In this document: positions 1 to 8,466 of the stretch, one piece after another
Position numbering within the stretch: the first letter of the stretch is position 1
Layout: every line of letters starts with the position of its first letter
DNA from: an uncultured Bacteroidales bacterium
GTDB taxonomy: Bacteria > Bacteroidota > Bacteroidia > Bacteroidales > UBA4417
DNA length: 22,176 bases
Direction: 5' to 3'
NCBI GenBank assembly: GCA_937965665.1
Contig: CALCJE010000308.1
Span: forward strand, 1 to 22,176
Translations under genes and position numbers: made by a program
The notes under the pieces: generated by a model
The model's database searches: none
The model's input: only the letters and a program-made list of their open reading frames with translations
Told to the model about the DNA's origin: nothing

Positions 1-1
1 T

Positions 2-373
2 CCATTCAACTACCCATGCCTGCTCGAGCGCAACGGCATCACCATAAAGGATTTTCCTACAAACTATATCAACCTTTCTGGCATCCGCACGGTGCTTACC
101 GGCGGCGGCTATTTCAGGTTCTGGCCCTACAGCGTAATCAGGCATTATACTAAAAGCGCCCCTTACGTGATGACCTATTTCCATCCCCGCGATTTCGACC
201 TGGGGCAACCCGTTTTATCCGATTTCGGACCCTACCGTAAGTTCAGGGCATACTACGGGCTGAAGAACTCACAGTCCAAATTGGAAAAATGGATCAGGGA
301 ATTCAATTTCACCGATATGCGCACCGCCGAAGCCTCTATCGACTGGGCAACTGCCCCGGTAGCCCGGTTCTGA
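2..373 (+). CDS. Polysaccharide deacetylase family protein, C-terminal part (DUF3473-like), 5' truncated by window edge
   Basis: The frame is open from base 2, so the gene begins left of the window and only the last ~123 codons are visible; a GTG at 92 is internal, not the start. The visible protein has GGGYFRFWPY, then YVMTYFHPRDFD, then a closing SIDWATAPVARF. This matches the C-terminal region (DUF3473) that follows the NodB-like deacetylase domain in exopolysaccharide-locus deacetylases; the catalytic domain itself is not visible. Such enzymes are thought to remove acetyl groups from surface or secreted polysaccharide. The next two genes on this strand, a WecA-type transferase and a Wzi/RemB-like outer-membrane protein, fit an envelope-polysaccharide locus. 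The assignment rests on the tail motifs only. Confidence 0.75.
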   Translation, partial: PFNYPCLLERNGITIKDFPTNYINLSGIRTVLTGGGYFRFWPYSVIRHYTKSAPYVMTYFHPRDFDLGQPVLSDFGPYRKFRAYYGLKNSQSKLEKWIREFNFTDMRTAEASIDWATAPVARF

Positions 374-644
374 CAGAATATTTTCTCATCTCATTCGTGG
401 TTAGGTGCATCAGAGGTTTATCCGGTCACCCTGCAGATTAACTTTTCGGCAATAAAGAAAATCAGCAAAATGCAGTCGAAAGAGAACCTTGATATCATGT
501 TATACAATGCTGCGAAGTGGTATAAATGAGGTAAAAAATATCTGCAAACAAAAACAGTAATATTCCAGCTTTTAAAAAAAACGTACCTTTGTACTTTATT
601 TACTACTTGACTATTTTAACCAGGCTCTTATTCCCTCCATCAGT
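374..644 (+). other. Intergenic stretch with an in-frame open extension after the deacetylase stop
   Basis: No independent gene is supported. Directly after the TGA at 371-373 the same frame stays open for 51 codons to a TGA at 526-528. It contains an ATG at 470 that would encode 19 residues ending in NAAKWYK. It could be chance, a decayed 3' gene piece, or an old longer C-terminus. The rest is AT-rich and holds the promoter-like box listed separately. Confidence 0.4.
584..591 (+). promoter_or_regulatory. Possible Bacteroidota -7 box (TACCTTTG) upstream of the WecA-type gene
   Basis: TACCTTTG fits the Bacteroidota primary-sigma -7 consensus TAnnTTTG exactly. It lies about 53 bases before the ATG at 645. 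No good TTG/TTTG -33 element is seen 19-21 bases upstream (the spot holds TATT), so only the -7 half is convincing. Confidence 0.4.
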
Positions 645-1787
645 ATGCAAGCATTTGATAACTTCTATTTTCATTTTTTTCAACCACAGTATCGTATTGC
701 TACTGCCTTTTTTGTAGCTGCCATACTCAACTTTTATACGATCCCGGTCATCATCAGGATTGCACGTGCAAAAAAACTTTACGATTTTCCGGATGAACGA
801 AAGAACCACGGATCGAAAGTACCCACCTTGGGCGGAATAGGCATTTTTCTGACGGTATCCATTGTTTGCCTTACTTTTATCAATACCTGTGGCCTGAACA
901 GCAGTGGGGTTTCGGGTAGCCTGACGTCGCTCCCTCCCATTATTGCAGGCTTTACCATCATACTTTTTATCGGTATTAAAGATGATCTGCTCAATATTTC
1001 GGCCTGGAAGAAACTTATTGCTGAAATCGCAGCTTTGTTTGTGCTGATTGTTGTGGGCGACGTTAGGCTCAACAGCATGCAGGGCATGTTTTATATTACC
1101 CACATCAGTTATTTGCAAAGTGTGGCTCTATCGTTGTTTGCAGGCATAGTAATTGTGAATGCATTCAACCTGATTGATGGCATTGATGGCCTGGCAGCCT
1201 CTGTAACCATGCTTGGGAGCCTGGTGTTCGGCACTTATTTCCTGTATACTTTCGAGTGGGAATATGCGGTGCTGGCATTTACCATACTGGGAGCAACCAT
1301 ACCGTTCTTCTTATACAATGCTTTCGGGCATACCAATAAAATTTTTATGGGTGATACCGGCTCGCTGATCCTGGGATTTGCCATGACGGTGCTTGTATTC
1401 CGGTTCAATACCATGAATAGCATGCCGAACATGAATATTCATTTTACAGCGGGCCCTGCATTTTCGTTTGCAGTTATTATACTGCCCATGTTCGATACGC
1501 TCAGGGTTTTCTGCATACGGATCTTCAGAGGCGGAAGCCCGTTTAAAGCAGATCGCCGGCATATACACCACATCCTGCTCGACCTGGGATTTACACACCT
1601 CAGGGCAACATTGTTATTGATACTGATAAACATAGCCTTTATTGCATTTGCCTACTATTTCAATCACCTGGGCAATTCAATGCTCGTTTATATTATGATC
1701 ACTGTAGCAGCCGCGCTTTCGTGGCTGGCTATCTGGCTTCGCCGCCGCAAACTGATATCCCTGTCAGAAGCAGAAAAAGAGATGTAA
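645..1787 (+). CDS. WecA/MraY-family undecaprenyl-phosphate sugar-1-phosphate transferase (glycosyltransferase 4 type)
   Basis: An integral membrane enzyme that moves a sugar-1-phosphate (GlcNAc-1-P or relative) from a UDP-sugar to undecaprenyl phosphate, starting a lipid-linked glycan on the cytoplasmic face. The 380-residue protein has about ten hydrophobic segments. Family motifs appear in order: DFPDERKNHGSKVPTLGG (47-64), the metal-binding GIKDD with D113 and D114, NLIDGIDGLA (175-184), FMGDTGS (234-240), and the DRRHIHH loop (303-309). The basic end RRRKL is probably cytoplasmic. The HIHH loop favours the WecA/TagO/WbpL branch over MraY. Length is normal and no catalytic motif is missing. 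The ATG at 645 has no clear Shine-Dalgarno, as usual here. Sugar specificity cannot be read from sequence. With the upstream deacetylase and downstream Wzi/RemB-like protein it suggests surface polysaccharide assembly. Confidence 0.92.
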   Translation: MQAFDNFYFHFFQPQYRIATAFFVAAILNFYTIPVIIRIARAKKLYDFPDERKNHGSKVPTLGGIGIFLTVSIVCLTFINTCGLNSSGVSGSLTSLPPIIAGFTIILFIGIKDDLLNISAWKKLIAEIAALFVLIVVGDVRLNSMQGMFYITHISYLQSVALSLFAGIVIVNAFNLIDGIDGLAASVTMLGSLVFGTYFLYTFEWEYAVLAFTILGATIPFFLYNAFGHTNKIFMGDTGSLILGFAMTVLVFRFNTMNSMPNMNIHFTAGPAFSFAVIILPMFDTLRVFCIRIFRGGSPFKADRRHIHHILLDLGFTHLRATLLLILINIAFIAFAYYFNHLGNSMLVYIMITVAAALSWLAIWLRRRKLISLSEAEKEM

Positions 1788-1823
1788 CAGTCCACCGCTT
1801 AGCTGTAAATCGATTGCTTTATT

Positions 1824-1831
1824 TATCTTTA
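1824..1831 (+). promoter_or_regulatory. Weak -7-like box (TATCTTTA) before the RemB/Wzi-like gene
   Basis: TATCTTTA differs from TAnnTTTG at one position and sits about 115 bases before the start at 1946. No convincing -33 element is visible at the expected spacing. Reported only because the gap of 158 bases to the previous gene leaves room for a separate promoter. Confidence 0.22.
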
Positions 1832-1945
1832 CCCTCCGGGAGAAAGTTTACCAACATCCAATAAAAGATGACCAAAACTTTTTCGCGCACAAGCAAAGCA
1901 ATTTCTCCTTTGTGGCAAGCCGACATTTATAACTGAGACCAGCCC

Positions 1946-3541
1946 ATGCCAAAGTTTGTTTTTATTCTGCTCATGCTGCTACTGATTGTACCAGCCCTCA
2001 GCAAGGGGCAGTACATTCCGCTCGAAAACCTGAACTACGACCGTGTTACCCAACACTACATGGAAAAGAACAAGTCGTATATAGCATCAATAAAGCCGAT
2101 GTTAATACAGGATTTCGACAGCATAGCCGAAATAGAAGATGTGCTTTACAAGGTACCCGGAAATTCGTCGAAAAAAAACACTTTTGCTTACCGTAAGATT
2201 TTCAGCGAGAACCTGGTGCGATACCAGACCAAAGACTTCAGCATAACAGCCGACCCGGTTTTTAACTTTGGTGCAGGTTATGATTTCAAAGCTTCGAAAA
2301 ACACCTGGATGAATACCCGCGGGCTTTCGGTAACAGGCCTGCTGGGGAAAACGTTATCCTTTAATACCGAGTTATACGAAACCCAGGCCGTTTTTGCATC
2401 CTGGCCTACCGATTTCATCAATGCAACCGGCGTGGTTCCGGGGCAGGGATCGGTAAAAGCATTTAAGGAAACCGGGTTTGACTTTTTTAACAGCAACGGG
2501 TATGTGAGTTACAGCCCATCGAGGTTTGTGAACATGACCATGGGCTATGGTAAAAACTTTATTGGCGAAGGATACCGCTCGCTCCTGCTGTCAGATGCCT
2601 CGTTCAATTATCCCTACATGAAATTAACAGGCAATTTTAAAAGCGTGAAATACACGGTGTTGTACAACCAGTTTATCGACCGGAGCTCAAAGCTTTCGCC
2701 TGAATTTGGCTACGACCGCAAGTGGTCGACCATGCACTACCTGCAGGTGATGCTTTGGGGGAGACTGAACCTCGGTCTTTTTGATGCCATTGTTTGGGAG
2801 AATGCAGATTCAACCGGACACCGCGGTTTTGATGTTCAATACCTCAACCCGGTGATATTGATGCGGCCGGTGGAAGAATCATTCGGCTCGCCCGATAACG
2901 CGCTGGTGGGTGCCACTTTCAGCGTGAGGGTTAATAAGCATTATATCGTTTACGGGCAGATGATCCTCGATGAATTTGTGCTGGAACACGTAAAAGCCAA
3001 CGATGGCTGGTGGGCCAATAAATATGGGTACCAGCTCGGGATTTCGGGCTGGAATCTTTTCAATGTACCGGCACTGAATGCCCGGCTCGAATACAACCAG
3101 GCCCGTCCCTATACGTATGCTCATGGTGTTACAATTGAGGCCTACGGCCACTACAACCAGCCCCTGGCGCATCCCATGGGAGCTAATTTCAGGGAGATGA
3201 CAGCCATGGCTTCGTATACGTACAGAAACTGGATGGCAAACCTGAAAATGAATTTCGGAATGTATGGGATGGACACTGCGGGTAAGGATTTTGGCAAAAA
3301 TATTTTTATCCCTTACGATCAGCGTGTGAGCGAACTGGGGAATGAAATCGGGCAGGGATTACGAACCAACCTGAACATAGCGGATGTATCGCTGGCTTAT
3401 CTGCTCAACCGAAGGACGAACCTCAGGATTGAAGCAGGCTGCACACTGAGGCGGGAGAAAAACAACCAGTGGGATAAGCAAATGCAGTATATTTACTTTG
3501 GTATTCGTACCGGACTCAGGAATCTGTATTATGATTTTTGA
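1946..3541 (+). CDS. RemB/Wzi-like outer-membrane beta-barrel protein
   Basis: Residues 1-22 form a signal peptide (MPKFVFILLMLLLIVPALSK, then GQ), so the protein is exported. The rest is rich in alternating aromatic/hydrophobic strands and ends in YYDF, an aromatic C-terminus expected of an outer-membrane barrel. Conserved blocks include WWANKYGYQLG (355-365), YNQARPYTYAHG (383-394) and GHYNQPLAHPMGANF (401-415). These match the Bacteroidota family containing the flavobacterial gliding/adhesion protein RemB and the capsule-assembly Wzi-like proteins. Wzi proteins help anchor capsule at the cell surface; RemB is linked to motility in Flavobacterium. Next to a WecA-type transferase and a deacetylase, a role in surface polysaccharide display or secretion is the better inference. 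No gliding (gld/spr) genes are visible here. The 531-residue length is normal for the family. Confidence 0.8.
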   Translation: MPKFVFILLMLLLIVPALSKGQYIPLENLNYDRVTQHYMEKNKSYIASIKPMLIQDFDSIAEIEDVLYKVPGNSSKKNTFAYRKIFSENLVRYQTKDFSITADPVFNFGAGYDFKASKNTWMNTRGLSVTGLLGKTLSFNTELYETQAVFASWPTDFINATGVVPGQGSVKAFKETGFDFFNSNGYVSYSPSRFVNMTMGYGKNFIGEGYRSLLLSDASFNYPYMKLTGNFKSVKYTVLYNQFIDRSSKLSPEFGYDRKWSTMHYLQVMLWGRLNLGLFDAIVWENADSTGHRGFDVQYLNPVILMRPVEESFGSPDNALVGATFSVRVNKHYIVYGQMILDEFVLEHVKANDGWWANKYGYQLGISGWNLFNVPALNARLEYNQARPYTYAHGVTIEAYGHYNQPLAHPMGANFREMTAMASYTYRNWMANLKMNFGMYGMDTAGKDFGKNIFIPYDQRVSELGNEIGQGLRTNLNIADVSLAYLLNRRTNLRIEAGCTLRREKNNQWDKQMQYIYFGIRTGLRNLYYDF

Positions 3542-3923
3542 GAATCTTGCTTAAAAGTTGTGGAGTAAGTAAATAAACTTGTGCTTTTGAAAAATTATTT
3601 TGAGGATTGATGATAGTTTGCTTTACTTTTTGCTTAACAACGAAGGCATTTTCAAAGGCTTCGATTGCTTTGGTGCCGATGATACACAAAGTATCGCAGG
3701 ATCAATATGGGAAGCAGTAGGTAAACTCTTTGTTCTGGTTTACGCAAGGCGAAGACAAGTGGCTGGATCCAGTTCAGATTTTTTAAAGTATACGCTGTAT
3801 TCGTATATCATTTTTAATAGTCAATATCACAAATTTATAATCACATGCTATGTATTAGAAAGCATCAATGACGCTTAACATAAATGCCTTCCCGTGATAA
3901 TTTGTTTAGGATTTTCCTGAGAT
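3542..3923. other. Gene-poor convergent intergenic region
   Basis: This 382-base gap lies between the end of the RemB/Wzi-like gene (+) and the end of a regulator gene (-), so no promoter is needed for either. A 92-codon frame on + (3600-3878) opens with TTG and encodes nothing recognisable. No strong hairpin followed by T residues is seen, although convergent genes usually need a terminator here. I see no supported gene. Confidence 0.5.
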
Positions 3924-4628
3924 TTAAAGTGAAATCTTGAAGAGAACGCCATTAGTATGTAAATCTTTGAACTTTTCCTCATTGAAGCGATATAACCAGG
4001 CACCTTTGCGAGAACCAGATTTATCCTTTTCTTCTAATTTCTCAAGTAAATCTATTGATAAGATGCTTTTTCGGAAATTACCGCGGTCAAGTTTTTTTTG
4101 AAAAATAGCTTCATACATTGCATGCAACTGAGTTATACTAAATTTAGCAGGCATAAGCGTAATTCCGACGGGCATAACTTTTGCGTGTTCTTGCAGATCC
4201 TGAAGAGCCATGTCAATAATATGTTCCGGATCAAAAACCAGTCCCTGTATCTCTTTGATATTGAACCATTTTTGATTAAATTCACCTGGTATTTCTTTGT
4301 ATTGATCATTCAGTTTAATGATTGCATAATAGGCTACACAAAGATTGTTTGCTCCGGTATCAATATTCGGTCTACAATAAGTATATAACTGTTCCAGATG
4401 AATACTGCAAAGGCCGGAAAGCTGGTTTAAAATTCGGGAAGCGGCTTGATTCAGATTTTCGTCACCATCAAGCATTCCACTTAAGAGGGACCAGCGCCCG
4501 GAAGTTTGCTCCGAATTCTCTCTTTTAAGAAGTAGTTTGAGTTCTCCTTCAATGTAACCGAAGATAACGAAATCAATAGCTATATTAAAAAGTATATTTT
4601 TGCTATAATTCATTGGTACTTTAGTCAT
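3924..4628 (-). CDS. Nudix-like transcriptional regulator (NrtR/AraR type), copy 1
   Basis: This is a 234-residue protein with an N-terminal Nudix fold (about 12-150) and a C-terminal winged-helix region (about 162-225: FSITQLHAMYEAIF, NFRKSIL, GAWLYRFNEEK). The Nudix box at 51-73 keeps G51, E57, R65, G72 and L73, but the REUxEE core reads RILNQL, so the metal-binding glutamates are gone. That argues for a ligand sensor rather than a hydrolase. Bacteroides AraR, the L-arabinose-responsive regulator, has this architecture. Context agrees: the same-strand block upstream encodes GH127/GH146-type arabinofuranosidases and SusC/SusD. A paralogue sits at the other end of the block (20647-21405), with nearly the same NFRKSIL and GAWLYRFNEEK blocks. 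The ligand is inferred. M6 (4613) is a possible alternative start. Confidence 0.87.
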   Translation of the reverse strand: MTKVPMNYSKNILFNIAIDFVIFGYIEGELKLLLKRENSEQTSGRWSLLSGMLDGDENLNQAASRILNQLSGLCSIHLEQLYTYCRPNIDTGANNLCVAYYAIIKLNDQYKEIPGEFNQKWFNIKEIQGLVFDPEHIIDMALQDLQEHAKVMPVGITLMPAKFSITQLHAMYEAIFQKKLDRGNFRKSILSIDLLEKLEEKDKSGSRKGAWLYRFNEEKFKDLHTNGVLFKISL

Positions 4629-5037
4629 ATTTAACTTTGAAACAAATACAAGACATGTTTTTACATCAGTTTAGCAAGGTATAACTTCAGAATGGGAACA
4701 TATAATATTTGCATAAGTGAAAATGAAGTGTAAAATCTTCAGTGAACTCCAATTCTCCTCACCTTTCATTTTCAACAGAATAGTTCACATCAGAGCCAAC
4801 CGGGATCAGCTAACTTTTTTAAATATGCAAAATTAAAGAATAATCTCAAAAAATAATTAGTTCTGTTGACTAAAAACTGTTATACATCAGTTTTCAACTG
4901 TTAGCGCATTTAATTTCATTGTATATTTATTCTTATAATTCATTATGGCACAATGAAAGCGGGGTTCGGAAAGTGTAAAAAACAGAGATAATTTTACCGA
5001 TATTTTATGACTACTTTCTTATTTTTTGCATTTTGGC
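4629..5037. other. Intergenic region upstream of regulator copy 1
   Basis: This 409-base AT-rich stretch separates the M61 peptidase stop from the regulator start, both on -. No gene is supported. It should carry the regulator promoter. The best - strand -7 candidate is TGTATTTG (4650-4643), one mismatch from TAnnTTTG, without a well-spaced -33. The repeats listed separately fall in this region. Confidence 0.45.
4662..4898. promoter_or_regulatory. Repeated TACATCAGTTT elements and a quasi-palindrome upstream of regulator copy 1
   Basis: TACATCAGTTT occurs exactly twice, at 4662-4672 and 4883-4893. The distal copy is part of an inverted repeat: AAAACTG (4873-4879), 8-base gap, CAGTTTT (4888-4894), flanked by GTTG (4865-4868) and CAAC (4895-4898) with a 4-base bulge on the left. 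AACTGTTA is also directly repeated at 4875 and 4896, 21 bases apart (about two helical turns). The proximal copy lies within 45 bases of the regulator start. These are plausible operator sites for autoregulation; no binding is proven. Confidence 0.35.
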
Positions 5038-6678
5038 TTATTCTCCCATCCATGATTTCAAAATGGCGACCTGTAGATGGGTAGGATTATCAATCCTGGT
5101 TATTTTCAATTTTTGTGCTGAAGCCCTTCCCTTTGATTCAATATTTTGTTTGTCGATTTTTAACCCTGCGAAAGCTAAATATTTTGCATAGTCAATTTCC
5201 TTTGTTGTGTATACGTATTCGAACGTACTTGTCAGCGAAATACCAGCAACCTGCTCACAGGCCGCCTGAAGCTCAGCTTCTGTAAATCCGCGGTGTTTCT
5301 CCATATAGTATTTCTGATACAGCAACCGCATTACATCATCAAGCGACTTTTTGTTTTGTGTAACATTACGGATTTCAAAATCCAGCAACAGCCCTACAAG
5401 GGGACCTTTATCATAATACGAGATAGACTTATCAGTTCCAACGCCATTTGTGCCAAATGGCCCATCGCTCCAGGTGCAATAACTCGCCTGCTGCAACGAC
5501 TGGTAAATTTTGCCAGGATCATTTTCGAAAGCATTCAGGTTTTCCTCTATGAATGACAATAAAGTTCCGGCATCAGCCAATCCGGCTCTTTTTACAATCA
5601 GATACTCATAATAAACAGTCAATCCTTCACTAAACCAAAGCAGATTCGTTCTGTTCTCTTTCTCATAATCAAAGGGTCCCAGTTCAAAAGGTCGTATGCG
5701 TTTTACATTGTAATGATGGAAGTATTCATGAGCAATAAAATTCATCATTTTGTTCATTGCTTCCGGGTTATTCAGCCCGCTGCCATCAAAGCTTATTGTG
5801 GTATTGTTTAAGTGTTCAATACCTCCTCTGCCGGGGCCAATGCCAATAAATGTGTATTTGTCGTAAGGGATGTCGCCAATAATATCTGTCGCTGCTTCAA
5901 TCGTTTTTTTCAGGTTATCCATAAAAAGTGTCTGGTCGAAATCACCCATACTATAACCTATAAACCGGTGTTCAATTCCCTTTACGCTGAACGAAGGCAG
6001 TTCCCGCAGCTTTCCGATAAGAATCGGGCAATCATAGAGAATATCAAAATCAGATGCTGTAAATTCATTTACCTTGCCTGCAACCGGGATTAAGCCTGTA
6101 GCAATTCTGTTCCATGTATTACTAAATGAAAAGCTGACCGATACAGGAGCATTAAGCACACCATCGATAAACAGGAATGTGTTTTCGGGTATAAGGTAAG
6201 CATGAGTACTATCTACATAACTATTTGCAACGAACTGATGCTTTGTGTTTACAGAATATTTTACACTGAATGACTTATTTTTAATACCGGAAATAACCCA
6301 GGTATTGTCATTTATCTTACCAGTTAATATATTATTTCCCTCATTATCTGTAGCCAGCAAATTCTCAACTGACTGTGCATAATCCATTAACTGGTAATAG
6401 CCCGGCATCCAGTTAGGCATTTTTAAACGGATAGTATCCTGCGCCCAATTGCTGCAATGAAGTTCAACATCAAAAGTATGACTGGCAGGCTGTAGGATTG
6501 AAACATCATAATGCAGAAGCGGGAATTCGTTTTGCGAAAAAGCTGCAGTAACATGAAGTGAAAATAAAATAATAAATAGCAACAATTTACCGCTATTTAA
6601 ATGATTGTATCGCAATTTAAGGTGAGAGAAAACATGTAAACAAAAAGAAATTATTTTTTCATTAAGTAATTTTTTCAT
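5038..6678 (-). CDS. M61-family metallopeptidase (glycyl aminopeptidase-like), exported
   Basis: A zinc peptidase of the gluzincin type. Numbered from the farther ATG at 6783 (581 residues), it shows GGIEH (320-324, equivalent to GAMEN in M1), HEYFH (352-356) with zinc ligands H352 and H356 and catalytic E353, and WFSEGLTVYYE with E386 as likely third ligand. The segment KRIRPFELGPFDYEKEN is typical of M61. M61 enzymes release N-terminal Gly or Ala residues. The C-terminus is short (ending in SWMGE), without the full PDZ domain of many homologues. I prefer the ATG at 6678 (546 residues) because it shortens a 64-residue lead-in to the signal segment LLLFIILFSLHVTAAFSQ; the ATG at 6783 stays possible. 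There is no lipobox, so periplasmic or secreted. The gene lies in the glycosidase block, suggesting work on peptide released from a glycoprotein (inference). Confidence 0.88.
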   Translation of the reverse strand: MKKLLNEKIISFCLHVFSHLKLRYNHLNSGKLLLFIILFSLHVTAAFSQNEFPLLHYDVSILQPASHTFDVELHCSNWAQDTIRLKMPNWMPGYYQLMDYAQSVENLLATDNEGNNILTGKINDNTWVISGIKNKSFSVKYSVNTKHQFVANSYVDSTHAYLIPENTFLFIDGVLNAPVSVSFSFSNTWNRIATGLIPVAGKVNEFTASDFDILYDCPILIGKLRELPSFSVKGIEHRFIGYSMGDFDQTLFMDNLKKTIEAATDIIGDIPYDKYTFIGIGPGRGGIEHLNNTTISFDGSGLNNPEAMNKMMNFIAHEYFHHYNVKRIRPFELGPFDYEKENRTNLLWFSEGLTVYYEYLIVKRAGLADAGTLLSFIEENLNAFENDPGKIYQSLQQASYCTWSDGPFGTNGVGTDKSISYYDKGPLVGLLLDFEIRNVTQNKKSLDDVMRLLYQKYYMEKHRGFTEAELQAACEQVAGISLTSTFEYVYTTKEIDYAKYLAFAGLKIDKQNIESKGRASAQKLKITRIDNPTHLQVAILKSWMGE

Positions 6679-7196
6679 TGAAACTCTTATTAATCGTTTA
6701 ATTAACTTTTGTAACCGGCCAAGTGGTAATAAGTGAATTTTCTTCGTTGTGATTGTATCATGTCTGGCAATATGTTCTGTCATATTTACAGGATTTTTGA
6801 AATATAAACCTTAATCCCGATTATGTAAAATCCTTTCTCAAAACCGCCATGGTACAATAGAATTTCGACAGTTTTTCTTTTAGAATTAATTTATCGCTGG
6901 CCAATGAAATTTCCATACTGGTAATTTTTACATCGGGTTTTTCAGCCATGAAAATGATTTTGGAATTAAAAACAGGTATTTCATCCGGCGTAATTGTTAT
7001 CAAACAGGTATCAGATGAATAACCATCTTTTATATTCAGTGCTTTAACTACACATTGGAACGTTATTAAGTATGCGCATTTTCGTGAAGAATCTCCGACA
7101 TTCTCTTCAATTCAGGCAACTATCTGCAAAAGCCTGTTACAAATTGATGGCGTGAATCATGAAAACCGAAGCAGGAATTTCGAAAACTCCATATGA
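6679..7196. other. Gap between FISUMP lipoprotein and M61 peptidase, with an open frame lacking a good start
   Basis: No confident gene. On - a frame runs open from about 7111 to a stop at 6821-6823 (about 96 codons) with no ATG upstream of the central ILE/THR-rich part; only a TTG at 7003 gives a 60-residue product ending in AVLRKDFT. It is not recognised. It lies about 37 bases before the M61 long-form start, so it could be a decayed gene or a short protein with a rare start. No clear terminator or promoter box is seen. Confidence 0.3.
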
Positions 7197-8204
7197 CTAT
7201 GAATCTCTAAGACATCGAACTGAGAATCCATCCTGCTTATTGAGATAACTCCAACCGAAATTGCTATCAATATTGTATATGCCCCGGCATTGTCCAAAAA
7301 GAGCATTTTTCTCAGAAGAACTCCACAAAAAACAAGTGTATAATGCTCCGTCGAAAGTGCCATCTGTGTCACGGTATCCGGCCGGAAGAGCCGAAAAGCC
7401 ATATTCATCAGTTGCACCTACGTTGGGGCTATCCCAACGGGGATGAGCATCAGGAGCAGTTCGGGTACTTTTCAACTTGCCACCAGCAATAAAAGATACG
7501 AAACTACTTGATGTTGGATCAATAAACTGTACCAAGGTACCCCACTCTGCATCTGTTGGCACATGCCACCCTTTTGGGCATAGAATGCCCGTATTCACAG
7601 CATGCCAATTGTAAAGTGCACCGTAAGCGTCGCCGAATTGAGTTTTATCGTTTTCGTACCAACAATATGCTCCACTTGTTGATTTAGCCCAATTTAAATC
7701 ATCAGACACATTGGGTATACTTACACCATTATTATAAGTGGTAGTTTTCAGGTTTTCTGCCATCCACTCCTGTTCCCCAATTATAATAGTACCATAGCCA
7801 TTACCATCCTCATCGAAAATATAATCCTGATAAGTCCTAAAAACTGTCTCCTCGCCGTATGCTGTCCCGGCACTATTGGTGGCATAAGCACGTACATAAT
7901 AGGTTGTACTCGGTGTCAGTCCGGTGATGCTGCTAACAAAGTAACCTGCACCTGTACCATCATCAGTTTTATTATGGTTGATTGTCGGGTTCTGACTCTT
8001 ACTCCAGCAAACACCACGGGAAATTATCATTGCTCCCCCATCGTCTGTTATTTTACTCCCTGAAGATGCAGATGCCTGAGTAAATTCTAAAATATTAACT
8101 GTTGTTACTTTGGGTAGATTTTCCTTTTTGCAACTGCTAACCTGCATTAGTATCAATCCTGAAAGGGTTAATAAGAAGAACCAGAACTTACTTCTTGGTT
8201 TCAT
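7197..8204 (-). CDS. Lipoprotein with Fn3-like domain and FISUMP domain
   Basis: From the ATG at 8204 the protein has 335 residues and a lipoprotein signal peptide MKPRSKFWFFLLTLSGLILM, then QVSSC with lipobox Cys25. The ATG at 8231 would add nine residues before this n-region, so 8204 is preferred. Residues ~33-125 resemble the Fn3-like repeat common in Bacteroidota surface proteins (SRGVCWSKSQNPTI, GLTPSTTYYVRAYATNSAG). Residues ~128-335 are a FISUMP domain (Fibrobacter succinogenes major paralogous domain), with IGEQEWMAENLKTTTYNNG, CPKGWHVPTDAEW, GFSALPAGYRD and FSVRCLRDS. FISUMP proteins are surface lipoproteins of unproven function, common in polymer-degrading bacteria. Position in a SusCD locus without an obvious SusE/F suggests surface substrate contact, but this is inference. 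Confidence 0.85.
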   Translation of the reverse strand: MKPRSKFWFFLLTLSGLILMQVSSCKKENLPKVTTVNILEFTQASASSGSKITDDGGAMIISRGVCWSKSQNPTINHNKTDDGTGAGYFVSSITGLTPSTTYYVRAYATNSAGTAYGEETVFRTYQDYIFDEDGNGYGTIIIGEQEWMAENLKTTTYNNGVSIPNVSDDLNWAKSTSGAYCWYENDKTQFGDAYGALYNWHAVNTGILCPKGWHVPTDAEWGTLVQFIDPTSSSFVSFIAGGKLKSTRTAPDAHPRWDSPNVGATDEYGFSALPAGYRDTDGTFDGALYTCFLWSSSEKNALFGQCRGIYNIDSNFGWSYLNKQDGFSVRCLRDS

Positions 8205-8466
8205 AATCAATGGTTTTTGGTTTGACAACACGGGTTCAAAAAATATTCATTATTGGCTAATTGACAGATATTTCGATTCCTTTAATGTTATCAAAACGTA
8301 AAAAGCCATCTCGTACTTTGGACTTAGCTTTACCGGTGTAACACTGAGATACTATTGATTAAAAGAACCGATTTTCCCGGCCTATGGAAAACATACATTT
8401 GCAGTATTTTCAAGGAGGCGGTATTTCTAATTTTATTTTTTTTGAAAATAGCTAAGATTAGAAATT

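Noticed and set aside
603..1118. Long - frame opposite the WecA-type gene
   Set aside because: It lies mostly over a well-supported transferase with all catalytic motifs in the + frame; a shadow frame.
3600..3878. 92-codon + frame starting with TTG
   Set aside because: No recognisable domain, no start context, and it sits in a convergent gap; not supported as a gene.
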